Source: Nostoc cf. commune SO-36 (GTDB lineage Bacteria; Cyanobacteriota; Cyanobacteriia; Cyanobacteriales; Nostocaceae). From it: a DNA stretch of 64,000 bases. Below the pieces are notes generated by a model. That model ran no database searches. It was not told where the DNA came from and worked only from the letters and a program-made list of their open reading frames with translations. The position numbers were made by a program, and so were the translations under genes. The stretch covers positions 1,928,501 through 1,992,500 of the forward strand of contig NZ_AP025732.1 of assembly GCF_023734775.1 (NCBI RefSeq), given 5' to 3'. Positions within the stretch are counted from its first letter, which is position 1. Every line of letters begins with the position of its first letter. Shown here piece after piece: positions 43,371-53,089 of this stretch.

Positions 43371-43814
43371 CTATACCCGGTTTTTAATTAAGGTTACTTG
43401 CACAATTTGTATTGCAATTTCACTAGAAACCCCTAAAGCTTGATATAAATCATTTAAAAAGTTTTTCTCTTCAGCTCCAATACCTTCAGCTAGGACTAAA
43501 TCGGTGGCTACCGCAAAGGCTGCTTCCCGCAAGTCTTGAGATAGAGAATCTTTTGCTGCATTAAATAAATCATTAAAACCATCACCTTGGAGAATGCCCA
43601 AGATTATGTCAAACAGCCTATTGATCATCTCATGGGGATAACTTTGAAAAAGTTTCATCCGAGACAGCACAGAAGTGATAGAATTTGCTTGCTCAATAGA
43701 AAGATAACCGTCTGAGGCCGTTGCAGTCAAGATAATGACAGCAAAAGCTTCGGCTGGATTGAGTGCTGCTTGGGTTTGGCTTTCTGTGCCCAAAACAGCG
43801 TCGAATAGACCCAT
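43371..43814 (-). CDS. TerB-like (tellurite resistance) helical protein
   Basis: A 147-residue all-helical protein. The N-terminal part (AEAFAVIILTATASDGYLS) and the middle (EAAFAVATDLVLAEGIGAEEKNFL) follow the TerB pattern, with acidic residues in SDGYLSIEQ and AEGIGAEEK that could bind metal. TerB-type proteins take part in membrane stress or phage-response complexes elsewhere, but single cyanobacterial TerB genes have no set role. AAGGAG-like sequence precedes the start. Confidence 0.65.
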   Translation of the reverse strand: MGLFDAVLGTESQTQAALNPAEAFAVIILTATASDGYLSIEQANSITSVLSRMKLFQSYPHEMINRLFDIILGILQGDGFNDLFNAAKDSLSQDLREAAFAVATDLVLAEGIGAEEKNFLNDLYQALGVSSEIAIQIVQVTLIKNRV

Positions 43815-43993
43815 TGTAGTAGCTCCTTAGTTAGAGTCCCAATGGCGCTAAAGTTACCTGTGTGTTTGGTAGATTTACAGGTAAGACTGTAGCGCTATGA
43901 GACTTTCATACTTTAGTGTTCCCAGGATTTATGCACAGCGAACACTTGCACTCAATGGTTTTTGGCAAAAATAATAGATTGCCATTTATAAAT

Positions 43994-44131
43994 TTAGCGT
44001 TCTCCTGTCTTTTCTATGGTTTCAATTACCGCCAAACCTATACCAGAAGCTGCTATTAACAGTACTACTGATATCAAATAGGCGTTGGTCAGCATCATCA
44101 GGGCTTCATCAGAAAAAATATAGGTGGTCAT
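43994..44131 (-). CDS. 45-residue single-span membrane protein
   Basis: Short ORF MTTYIFSDEALMMLTNAYL and one membrane helix (~19-37, LISVVLLIAASGIGLAVI) with a charged end (ETIEKTGER). AAGGTG lies 6 bp before the ATG. Size and layout recall small photosynthetic-complex subunits, but I cannot match it to a named one. Located 180 bp upstream of the TerB-like gene on the same strand. Confidence 0.5.
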   Translation of the reverse strand: MTTYIFSDEALMMLTNAYLISVVLLIAASGIGLAVIETIEKTGER

Positions 44132-44563
44132 TGCTTCACCTTTTGAACTTTTTGCTGCTAGTACTTTTTATTTCTCCACACCCCGACAGGTGTATTTCGT
44201 TGAGAAAGTGCTAGCCATTGCATCTTAACAAAACTTTAGCTCTTTCAGAACCCCACTCAAACTTTTTTTTTCTGAAGATACGATGAACCTTATGAAAAAG
44301 GATATCGGGCACGGGGAATAGGGTAGTATATCTTTCCCTTTTTTCCCCGCTATCCTCTATTACCTTCCCCAACCCCAGTAAAAGAAACTTTGATTGGCTC
44401 GATGTGAAATTTTTTATTAGAGTGTTCCAAAAAATAAATGATCCAAAACCCGTCATTGCGAGCGAAGCGAAGCAATCGCAAGGGCTAAGATTGCTTCTCT
44501 ACGAGACGCTCCGCGAGCGTTCACAATGACAATTGAGCATTTTTTTACTTGGAGTACTCTTAT
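44132..44563. other. intergenic region with a foldback element
   Basis: AT-rich; a TTA-flanked foldback element occupies 44420-44559. No gene recognised. Confidence 0.55.
44420..44559. mobile_element. TTA-flanked foldback element (MITE-like), copy 2
   Basis: Ends GAGTGTTCCAA and TTGGAGTACTC are inverted repeats, flanked by TTA at 44417-44419 and 44560-44562. The interior is a foldback (GTCATTGCGAGCGAAG ... CACAATGAC) with GAGACGCTCCGCGAGCG. Ends and target match the element at 305-551; interior is related to 4577-4738. Confidence 0.65.
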
Positions 44564-45127
44564 TCAGCTTAGTTTTTTAGTTTTAATCTGTTTGTAGATA
44601 GCGGCAATGTTACGGGCATCATCAATACCACGGTGGTGTGTACCTTTTAATTCTATCCCCAACTCCGTGAGAGCCTGTGCCATGCCAAATTTTTTAGACA
44701 CGCCAAGATATTCGGAAAATTCTTCTTTGATATTTATGTGTTCTGAAGTGAAAGGATAAGGGACATTATGAAAAGCACAATCTTGAATAAATTGCTTTTT
44801 GTCGTAATTGCCCCAAGAACAAAAAATATGATTGGGAAATGAATAAATCCATTTTTTGAAGCGAGAAATTGCCTCTAAAAATTTGGGTGCTTCGTCAACA
44901 TCTTGCTGCCGAATGCTAGTCAATTCGGTGCAAAAAGCTGTCAATTGCGGATGTCTCACAGGTTGGATGAATTGTTGAAACTCTGAATCAATTTCCCATG
45001 TTTCTCGATTGAGCATCACTGCACCAATTTCGATGATTTCCATTTCATGACGCGGAATAGTCCCACTATTACAGCACGTAGCCTCCAGATCGACTATCAG
45101 ATAATAGTGGGATATTTTAGTTTCCAT
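44564..45127 (-). CDS. DEDDh 3'-5' exonuclease (ERI-1/KapD-like)
   Basis: A 187-residue exonuclease-fold protein. The DEDDh residues are visible: Asp and Glu in LIVDLEATC, Asp in the WGNYDKKQF segment, and His and Asp in HHRGIDDARNIA. The WGNYDK and short length fit the ERI-1/KapD subgroup rather than DNA polymerase proofreading subunits. It is likely to trim RNA or DNA 3' ends with two divalent metals. Transcribed alone. Confidence 0.85.
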   Translation of the reverse strand: METKISHYYLIVDLEATCCNSGTIPRHEMEIIEIGAVMLNRETWEIDSEFQQFIQPVRHPQLTAFCTELTSIRQQDVDEAPKFLEAISRFKKWIYSFPNHIFCSWGNYDKKQFIQDCAFHNVPYPFTSEHINIKEEFSEYLGVSKKFGMAQALTELGIELKGTHHRGIDDARNIAAIYKQIKTKKLS

Positions 45128-45175
45128 ATTAGATATTAGTAATAAATTATACTTTATTTTAAGGACATAGGGAAT

Positions 45176-45690
45176 TTAGACGGATGAAAAAGGTTTAACC
45201 CAACGGAGTTGAATAGCAATATCAAGAGCGATCGCAGCAAAGACAAACCACAATAAACTTTCTCCCGCCAATACTAAAAAAGGCCAAATTGTGCTGTGAG
45301 AATTCCACCCCAGTTCTATTTGAGTTAATCCCCGCACCAAGCCAAAAGCCAAGCCAGCATACCTCCAGCTTTGAGTTGGGGATTTTGATCTGAGCGGATG
45401 ATATAGCGGTACGTGACACCAAATAGGAAACCAGTAAAACTTGCAACAGCACCACTCACCCACAAGTGCCAGTTAAGATCACTTTGCAGACTTGCGAGTG
45501 TCTGAAAATACTTTGCCAGTACGAAAGTATTCAAAAGAGTGGCGATCGCAAAGGTAAAAAATAGTGAAAAACTCCCAACTATTCCAGCCTTGAGAGATTC
45601 TAGGCGCTCTGCCATTAATTGAGGATCTAAAGTTTGGTTCACTGCTTCAATAAATTTACTCAAACAATTGTAATTAAATGCTGCTCTCAT
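45176..45690 (-). pseudogene. four-span membrane protein with one frameshift
   Basis: Two overlapping frames read as one protein. Residues 1 to ~110 run from 45690 (with LKAGIVGSFSLFFTFAIATLL and GAVASFTGFLFGVTYRYI). After a shift near 45355-45370 the second frame continues with LAFGLVRGLTQIELGW and SLLWFVFAAIALDIAIQL to 45176. I know the layout from cyanobacterial conserved membrane proteins but not a function. The start overlaps the stop of the upstream REC-kinase gene by 4 bp, so they were one operon. One base error in sequencing would equally explain the break. Confidence 0.65.
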
Positions 45691-46949
45691 GCGGGAATTT
45701 TTATTACAAACTCGGTTCCCATACCAGGTTGAGAATTCACATCTAATACACCTTTGTGTTTCTCCACAACTATTTGATATGCGATCGACAAGCCAAGCCC
45801 AGTACCTTTACCAACACTTTTTGTGGTAAATAACGGCTCAAACAAGCGTTGTTTGAGCCGTTCAGGAATACCAATCCCATTGTCAGCAATCCGAATTACA
45901 ACCAATTTTTCAGAATCTATTTCTGTTGTAATTTTAATTTGAGGAATAAGATTGCTCATTTTGCCTTGCATTATAGCTTCATCCAGAGCATCAATTGCAT
46001 TTGCCAGAATGTTCATAAATACTTGATTCATCTGCCCTAAATAGCAGTTTACCTCTGGCAATATTTCATAAATTTTAATAACTTCGATACCGGGACGATC
46101 GCTATTAGCCTTGAGGCGGTGTTGCAAAATCATTAATGTACTATCTAGCCCTTGGTGCAAATCAGCAGGTATTTTTATATCACTATCAGAGCGGGAGAAG
46201 TTGCGGAGAGAATTAGAAAGGTTTTGAATTCGTTCACTTCCTACTTCGAGTGAATTCAAAATTTTTCCCATATCTTCGAGAACGAAATTTAGATCCAAGT
46301 TCTTAATAGCAGTAGTAATTTTGGCTGTTGGGTTCGGATATTCTTGTTCATACAGTAGGAGCAATTCAGATACTCCTGCAATGTATTCTTGCAAAGGTGG
46401 AATATTGCTGGAAATAAAATTGATGGGGTTATTAATTTCATGGCCAATACCAGCGATTAGCTCTCCGAGTGTTGATAGTTTCTCTTGTTGTACCAGTTGG
46501 ACTTGAGCTTGTTGCAAAGCTTTGGTGCGATCGCTAACTTGTTGTTCCAAAGATTCAGTCAATTGTTTGAGTTGTAAATGTACCCGCACTCTCGCAATGA
46601 CTTCCTCTTGTGCAAACGGTTTAGGGATATAATCTACTGCACCAAGAAAAAATCCCTTCGTTTTGCTTTCTGTATCTGCTAAGGCAGTGGTGAAAATAAT
46701 CGGAATGTTTTGGGTAACAGGATTAGCTTTGAGGCGGCGACAAGTTTCAAACCCATCAATACCGGGCATTTGTACATCCAGCAAAATCAACTCTGGTTGA
46801 TTGCGTTCGGCTTGAGCGATCGCACTTTCTCCATCGACTGCAACACGGAAACGAAAACCCTCACTATTGAGTGCTTCACACAGGACAGATAAATTTGTCG
46901 GATTATCATCCACAATCAAAATAAATCTGTTATTTTGAATTTTGCTCAT
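45687..46949 (-). CDS. response-regulator/histidine-kinase hybrid (REC-HisKA-HATPase)
   Basis: A 420-residue cytoplasmic protein. The N-terminal receiver (~9-125) has the phospho-Asp in LILLDVQMPGIDG, Thr in IIFTTA and the Lys in YIPKPF. A coiled-coil linker leads to the kinase: H-box GIGHEINNPINF, N-box VFMNILANAIDAL, G1 IADNGIGIP, F-box and GKGTGLGLSIAYQI. All key residues are present, so it should be active. It precedes a membrane-protein gene with a 4-bp overlap and follows, on the same strand, the ethylene-receptor-like kinase. Confidence 0.9.
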   Translation of the reverse strand: MSKIQNNRFILIVDDNPTNLSVLCEALNSEGFRFRVAVDGESAIAQAERNQPELILLDVQMPGIDGFETCRRLKANPVTQNIPIIFTTALADTESKTKGFFLGAVDYIPKPFAQEEVIARVRVHLQLKQLTESLEQQVSDRTKALQQAQVQLVQQEKLSTLGELIAGIGHEINNPINFISSNIPPLQEYIAGVSELLLLYEQEYPNPTAKITTAIKNLDLNFVLEDMGKILNSLEVGSERIQNLSNSLRNFSRSDSDIKIPADLHQGLDSTLMILQHRLKANSDRPGIEVIKIYEILPEVNCYLGQMNQVFMNILANAIDALDEAIMQGKMSNLIPQIKITTEIDSEKLVVIRIADNGIGIPERLKQRLFEPLFTTKSVGKGTGLGLSIAYQIVVEKHKGVLDVNSQPGMGTEFVIKIPA

Positions 46950-47058
46950 GATGAATTTTAAATTTAAATTTCACTCTATTCTTGAATAAAAGAATTCAGA
47001 AGCCAGGAGTCAGAATGGGTTAAACGCCCCGCTACCGCTAACAGAATCGCATCAGCAT

Positions 47059-47085
47059 AGTAAGTTAGTAACTTACTAACTTACT
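47059..47085. promoter_or_regulatory. 27-bp perfect palindrome between two kinase genes
   Basis: AGTAAGTTAGTAA, one C, then the exact reverse complement. It lies 110 bp upstream of the REC-kinase start and 116 bp after the ethylene-receptor-like gene. It could be an operator or a short hairpin; the role is unknown. Confidence 0.45.
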
Positions 47086-47200
47086 GAATAACCGTGATTA
47101 TTCAATTAGTATACAAATAAAACAAACTGATACACTTTTTACTAAATCATCAAGTATTGAAATGTTTTTGTAGGTTGTCTAATTTGTTCTGACTCCGGAA

Positions 47201-49090
47201 TTATGACTCTTGAATACTTACAATAAAATTCTCCAAACGTTTGAGTTGAAAATTACTAGCAAGTTGGACGATATGCTGGGTAAAAATCCTTAACTGCTCA
47301 TCAGATGCAGAAAGTTCCTCAGCAAGTTCTAAAACTTTTTGAATATCACCATCTTGTGTCAGATCAAGTAACTCTTGTAAAACCTCTTGAGTAGGATAAA
47401 TTATGTCATTCAGTTTATCCAAATCACCTGTATAAGTTTTTTGGGTTGCGTCTACCTTAACGTCAAAAATCCATTCCAGTTGCAAAAATTGTCGTAGTAT
47501 TTCCAGCAGCGTTTCAGCTTCTACAGGCTTTGGTAGAAATGCGTCTGCACCGACATCAATACTCTTGTGCTGGTCGATTGCAAATACGCTAGCTGACGAA
47601 GCGATGACAGCAATCTCTTTAAATGGCTCAGACTGGCGCAAACGTTCGATCAACTCAAATCCATTCAATACAGGCATCACTAGGTCAGTGATAATCATGT
47701 CTGGTTTGTAGATTAGAGCCTGTTCCCATGCTTCCTCACCCTGACTAGCTTCTACAACAGTAAATCCAACAGGCTCTAGTAAATTTACAATTACTGATCG
47801 GTTTTCCCATTTGTCATCTGCAATCAAAATGGTGCGCCTTTCTCCTTGATAACCAATAATGGTTCCCTGCTCAATCACTCTAGAAACCTTTGCCCAGTCT
47901 TTAGATTCTGGCAATTCTGCTTCAAACCAAAAAATGCTACCTTTACCTAAAGTACTTTGCACCTGAATTTGACTACCCATCAACAAAACAATTTGTTGGC
48001 TAATTGCTAATCCCAAACCTGTACCTTCAGATTGTCGTTTCTGATTTCCCACTTGCTCGAAGGGCTGAAAGATTTTCTCGGCTTGTTCAGGGATTATACC
48101 CGTGCCAGTATCTATTACCTGAAAGCGAATTTTGTAGTTAGTTTTTCCCTTGGCGTTTGATTCTTGACCAATGACCTGAACTTTGAAGGTGACACTACCT
48201 TGATTCGTAAATTTGATCGCATTACTAAGCAAGTTAATCAGTACTTGCCGCAAGCGTTTTTCATCAGCATGAATACCTGTTGGCAAATCAGGATCTAGCT
48301 CGACGTGAAATGCTATAACCTTTTGTTCTGCCCGGATGCGACAAATTTCAGTCACGCTATCTATAAAAGCAGGCAAGTAGAAATCAACAGGATATAATTC
48401 TAACTTCCGGGCTTCTATTTTGGAGAGATCCAGAACATCATTAATCAGTGTTAAAAGATGAGAACCACATTGATAAATGATGCTGACTCCTTTGCGTCCT
48501 TTCTCACTCAAAGATTCTGTGCGTTGGAGAATTTGTGTATAACCCAGAATACCGTTGAGAGGTGTGCGTAGTTCATGACTCATATTGGCAAGAAATTCAC
48601 TCTTGGCTTGGCTGGAGTTTTGAGTGACTTCCTGGGCAACGCGTAGTTCTTTTTCGATGTGCTTGCGCTCTAAAATTTCAGTTGAAAGCGCTCGATTGAT
48701 AACTTCTAACTGGGCAGGGCTAGGTAGTGTTAGAGCTTGAGGCATAAGATAAAATAACGCAAATGCCGTATATATCGAAATAATGGCAGTTAAAGCTTTT
48801 AAAGCACCTGCAATCCAATAGTCTGGATGCCAAAGCGTCCAAATATCCATCAAGTGTCCAGTACCGCAGGCAATGATAAAACCACCAAATAACAAAAAGA
48901 CTCCATTGAAAGGAACGTCTCTGCGCTTGGAAATAAAATAAATCAGTAGGAAGGGAATAGAATAATAGGCTAGAGCGATCGTGGCATCAGAAATAATGTG
49001 GAGCCAAACCAATCCAGTTTGCCAAAGATAACAATGTCCGTGGGGAATAAAACCATTGGAGTGGAAAGGATAGTTGAAAAATGTCGACAT
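47201..49090 (-). CDS. ethylene-receptor-like hybrid histidine kinase
   Basis: A 629-residue protein. The N-terminal three-helix membrane domain matches the ETR1 ethylene-binding domain: PHGHCYLWQ, Asp35 in SDATIALAYYSIP and, in helix 2, Cys75 and His79 (IIACGTGHL), the copper(I) ligands. HisKA (NMSHELRTPLNG) and a full HATPase (NLLSNAIKF, DTGTGIIP, GTGLGLAISQQ) follow. A receiver (~425-545) has Asp in MIITDLVMPVLNG and Lys in FLPKPV. An ~85-residue helical tail may be a degenerate Hpt region. The start at 49090 is chosen because the longer frame to 49144 begins with TTG and adds non-homologous residues. Likely senses ethylene or a similar ligand. Confidence 0.85.
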   Translation of the reverse strand: MSTFFNYPFHSNGFIPHGHCYLWQTGLVWLHIISDATIALAYYSIPFLLIYFISKRRDVPFNGVFLLFGGFIIACGTGHLMDIWTLWHPDYWIAGALKALTAIISIYTAFALFYLMPQALTLPSPAQLEVINRALSTEILERKHIEKELRVAQEVTQNSSQAKSEFLANMSHELRTPLNGILGYTQILQRTESLSEKGRKGVSIIYQCGSHLLTLINDVLDLSKIEARKLELYPVDFYLPAFIDSVTEICRIRAEQKVIAFHVELDPDLPTGIHADEKRLRQVLINLLSNAIKFTNQGSVTFKVQVIGQESNAKGKTNYKIRFQVIDTGTGIIPEQAEKIFQPFEQVGNQKRQSEGTGLGLAISQQIVLLMGSQIQVQSTLGKGSIFWFEAELPESKDWAKVSRVIEQGTIIGYQGERRTILIADDKWENRSVIVNLLEPVGFTVVEASQGEEAWEQALIYKPDMIITDLVMPVLNGFELIERLRQSEPFKEIAVIASSASVFAIDQHKSIDVGADAFLPKPVEAETLLEILRQFLQLEWIFDVKVDATQKTYTGDLDKLNDIIYPTQEVLQELLDLTQDGDIQKVLELAEELSASDEQLRIFTQHIVQLASNFQLKRLENFIVSIQES

Positions 49091-49243
49091 GATACTAGGG
49101 GTTGCTGGATTTGGAATATATACGCATAATCCTAGTATTCCCAAACTATCAAGAGGGAAAGCGCGATCGCTATTTTTTTACATTTGTCTTTATTAATGCT
49201 AGAAGTACTAGCGTACCAATAAAAAATGGTGTACCCTTTGCGT

Positions 49244-49272
49244 GCGATGCCTACGACGGGCTACGCCTACGC
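49244..49272. repeat. 29-bp interspersed repeat family, copy 4 (inverse orientation)
   Basis: GCGATGCCTACGACGGGCTACG core, the reverse complement of copies 1-3. Confidence 0.75.
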
Positions 49273-49368
49273 AAAACTTAGAATGTCATTGATAAAAAAA
49301 TCTCAGCCTGCCCAATCCCTGTATGATAAATATTAGAAACCTTTTGTAATTATTTGAAAAGCGAGACT

Positions 49369-49458
49369 ATGGAGATTTTGACACTAGGTTGGGTATCGCT
49401 GTTAGTTGTGTTCACTTGGTCAATTGCAATGGTAGTGTGGGGACGTAACGGACTGTAG
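49369..49458 (+). CDS. petN: cytochrome b6f complex subunit PetN
   Basis: A 29-residue single-span protein reading [17 protein letters not shown] and ending GRNGL, essentially identical to PetN of cyanobacteria and plastids. It is a structural subunit of the thylakoid cytochrome b6f complex that carries electrons between the photosystems. Followed after 7 bp by a small membrane-protein ORF. Confidence 0.95.
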   Translation: MEILTLGWVSLLVVFTWSIAMVVWGRNGL

Positions 49459-49465
49459 AGGCATT

Positions 49466-49627
49466 GTGGAAAGTCCATTTTTGAGTATTTTAACAATAGT
49501 TGCCGCAGTGCTACTCGTAGTAGTTACTGGTGGTATTGGTTATTTAACCCTGGCAGATTGGCGCGATCGCCGTCGCCGAGAAGAAGAAAAACGCACCACC
49601 CGCAGCGCCACTCCCAAGCGGCGGTAA
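49466..49627 (+). CDS. 53-residue single-span membrane protein next to petN
   Basis: GTG-start ORF: a hydrophobic N-terminal helix (SILTIVAAVLLVVVTGGIGYL) followed by a very basic tail (DWRDRRRREEEKR). It lies 7 bp after petN and probably shares its transcript. I do not recognise a family; codon use and context support a real gene. Confidence 0.6.
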   Translation: MESPFLSILTIVAAVLLVVVTGGIGYLTLADWRDRRRREEEKRTTRSATPKRR

Positions 49628-49652
49628 TTCGCTAGTGGTTGAACAATTTTTT

Positions 49653-49683
49653 TGTAGGGACACGATAATATCGTGTCCCTACA
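49653..49683 (+). terminator. 31-nt palindrome after the petN unit, probable terminator
   Basis: Perfect 15-bp arms (TGTAGGGACACGATA) around one base, followed by CTGTTTTTT. The design is like the interspersed palindromes at 6689 and 6875, so it may be a repeat that also acts as a terminator. Confidence 0.55.
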
Positions 49684-49781
49684 CTGTTTTTTATGACATT
49701 CCCAAGAAATGACTGTTACCTTTGCGATCGCAACGGGAATCATGAGATAGAAGACTTTCAATATTTAAAGTCCCACTGGGA

Positions 49782-52700
49782 ATGGAAAACGCCTCTACTA
49801 CTCAACCCATAGAACCAAATTCAGAACAGCAAGAATCTCATTCAGATGTGACATTCTCCTTGCGTCAGAATGAGCAACAAAAAGCCTTGTCTGGAGTTAT
49901 TGCCCGCATTCGCGAGTCTCTAGACATAGAAACCATCTTCAAAATTACAGTCACTGAAGTACGCCAGCTTTTGAAAAGTGATCGGGTTAGTGTGTTTTCG
50001 TTTTTATCCCGATTTGGCATGGGAAGGGGAATTTATCTATGAAGATGTGGCAACAGAATGGGATTCGGCACTAGCAGCCAAACTGCGCGACCACTGCTTT
50101 AGTGAGGAGTTTGCAAAACTATATCAGCAAGGTCGAATTAGAGCAATAGCTGATATTTATCAAGTTAATGCCAGTGATTGCTACATCCAGATTCTAGAAA
50201 GGTTTCAGGTACGTGCCAATATAACTGCCCCCTTAATCAAAGGTAAAGATTTATGGGGATTGCTGTGTATTCATCAGTGTAGTGGTTCTCGGCAATGGGA
50301 AGCATCAGAAATTGAGTTTGTGCAATTAATCGCCGAACATCTAGGAGTTGCTTTACAGCAAGCAGATTACCTAGAACAAGTAAAACTGCAATCAGCAGAA
50401 CTAGCACAAGCAAAAGCCAGAGAAAAAGCAGCCCAATGGCAAAGAACTATAGCCATAACCATTGAGAAAATTCGTCAATTTCTAGACTTGGAAAGCATTT
50501 TCCGCACCAGCACCGCAGAACTTAGGCAGCTGCTAAATGCTGACCGTGTGGCTATTTACCGCTTCAATCCCGATTGGAGTGGTGAATTTGTATTTGAATC
50601 AGTAGCAGAGGGTTGGATTTCCCTTATAGATGAACAATTGCAGCGCCCGAAAGTGAGTGAAAACGTCAGTGAATGTAGCGCCAAAGATTTAGCTAAACCT
50701 CCAGTCGCTGATACCTACTTACAAGATACAGAGGGTGGTAGCTTCAGTCGCTGTGAAGTGTACCGTGTTTGTAATGATATTTACAATTCAGGTTTTAGCG
50801 ACTGCTACATTAAAATCTTAGAGATATATCAAGCAAGAGCTTATGTGATTATTGCCATTTACCACGGTCAGAAGCTCTGGGGACTGCTAGCGGTGTACCA
50901 AAATTCTAAAACCCGTGATTGGCAAAAAGATGAGGTTTACTTGCTTACCCAAGTGGGTACACAACTAGGTGTAGCTTTGCAGCAAGCGGAATTTATCCAA
51001 CAAATGCACATCCAAGCAGCAGAGATCAGCAAAGCTGCTCAAAGACAAAGGGCATTGGCGAACACCGTAGAAAAAATTCGTCAGTCTCTTGATATTGAAG
51101 CCATCTTTAAAACCACAACTCAAGAAGTCCGTCGGTTATTGGAAGTTGAACGAGTAGCAATTTATCGTTTCTATCCTGATTGGAGTGGCGAATTTGTCGC
51201 TGATTCTATTGTTGATGGTTGGACACCAGTGATTAAACCACAGCCTGTGACGGAACGCATTCTTATCCAGGGAACGAAAGCAGGTAAGTATGCACGTAAT
51301 GAAGCTTTTGTCCCAATTTCTCAGGGCGAAAAGCTGTGGGGATTGCTAGTAGCTTATCAAAATTCCCAACCCCGTTATTGGCAAGATGAGGAAATCAATT
51401 TATTGGCGCAAGTTGGCGCTCAATTGGGGGTAGCATTACAGCAAGCTGAGTCTTTGAAGCAGATGCAGGTGCAAGCCCAGAAACTGGCTCAAGCTGCTGC
51501 ACGAGAACGGAAAGCAGCCGAAAGGGAAAAGGCTTTAGCCGCAACGGTGAAGAAAATTCGCCAGTCCCTTGATATTGATACCATCTTTGCCACCAGTACA
51601 GAAGAAGTCCGGCGGCTATTAGAAGTTGATCGAGTAACAATTTATCGATTCAGGACTGATTGGAGTGGCGAATTTGTTGCTGAGTCTTTAGCCCAAGGTT
51701 GGACACCAGTAAGGAAAATTGTACCTGTAGTTGCAGATGATTACTTGCAAGAAACCCAAGGTGGAGATTTTGCTAATGATAAAAGCATTGTCGTTAAAGA
51801 TATTTACAGTGCCAATTATTCTATCTGTCATATTGCCTTACTTGAGCTAATGGAAGCTAGGGCATATATCATTGTGCCGATTTTTCAGGGTGAGAAACTT
51901 TGGGGATTACTAGCAGCTTATCAAAATATCAAACCGCGTGATTGGCAAGAAGATGAGGTAGATTTGCTAATGCAGATTGGTACTCAGCTGGGAGTAGGGC
52001 TTCAGCAAGCGGAATTACTTAAACAGACTCAACGCCAAAAAGAAGAACTTACTGAGACTCTTAAAGAATTACAGTACACTCAGAGCCAGTTAATTCAAAG
52101 TGAGAAAATGGCAGGTTTAGGGCAGTTAGTTGCTGGTGTAGCACATGAAATTAACAACCCGATTGGTTTCATTTACGGCAACATTAGCTATGTTACGGAA
52201 CATACCGAAAATTTATTTAAATTATTACGCCTTTATCAGAAACAGTATCCTAAGGCAACAGGAGAAATTCAAAAGCAAGTAGCAGCATTGGATTTAGATT
52301 TCATTAGTGATGACTTGCCCAAAATTTTGAATTCAATAAAGATGGGGGCAGAGCGAATCTCTCAACTCGTCTTGTCATTACGAATTTTTTCTCGACTTGA
52401 CGAAGCCGGAATAAAGCCCGTTGACCTTCATGAAGGTATCGACAGTACTTTGCTAATTTTACAACATCGACTGCAACCACAAACTAATTCTTTTGCTATT
52501 GAGGTAGTTAAGCAATATGGTGAATTGCCCCCAGTAGTTTGCTATCCAGCGCAGATGAATCAGGTGTTTATGAATATTCTTAACAATGCGATCGATGCGC
52601 TGGAAAACTCAGCAAATTGTGGAAAAATAATTGCCGATCCGAAAATTTGGATTCGTACAGAAATAATCGAAGAGAATACGATTCTGATTTGGATTGCCGA

Positions 52701-52908
52701 CAATGGTTGCGGGATTCCAGAGATGATGCGATCGCGCATTTTTGAGCCTTTCTTTACCACCAAACAACCTGGACAAGGTATTGGTTTAGGGTTATCTATT
52801 AGCTACCAAATTATTGTAGAGAAACACGGCGGTTATATCAAGTGTGTTTCTGAACCTGGTAAGGGGTGTGAGTTCTGGATAGAAATCCCGATGAAACGGA
52901 CAATTTAG
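49782..52908 (+). pseudogene. multi-GAF (cyanobacteriochrome-like) histidine kinase with one frameshift
   Basis: About 1040 residues if restored. The first ~72 codons (from 49782) are in one frame; one extra T near 49993-49997 shifts to the frame that runs from 49978 to 52908. GAF1 carries DHCF (codons at 50089-50100, a DXCF motif) and a canonical Cys in SDCYIQILE (50179). GAF2 has SDCYIKILE, GAF3 is shortened and lacks the Cys region, and GAF4 has ICHIALLE. A kinase follows: H-box GVAHEINNPIGF, N-box [22 protein letters not shown] and [12 protein letters not shown]. The lesion lies in GTGTTTTCGTTT, and the downstream ORF is otherwise perfect, so an error in a T run is possible. Probable light or redox sensing. 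Confidence 0.8.
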
Positions 52909-53089
52909 GCGTTAGTGATGCCTGCGGTAGCCTTTTCTAGGTAACACTAGGCATATCTTTACACTTTTTAGTCTGATACGGAGGCGCAAAGAAAAAATAA
53001 AAAATGCAATACCTGCCGTAAGCTACACTAACGCAAACTCTGCAATAAAGAAGTAATGTTAAAATTATATATCCATAAAGGAGAAGATT
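52909..53089. other. intergenic region with diverged interspersed-repeat pieces
   Basis: GCGTTAGTGATGCCTGCGG and the inverse CCGTAAGCTACACTAACGC form an imperfect inverted pair about 95 bp apart. No gene. Confidence 0.5.
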
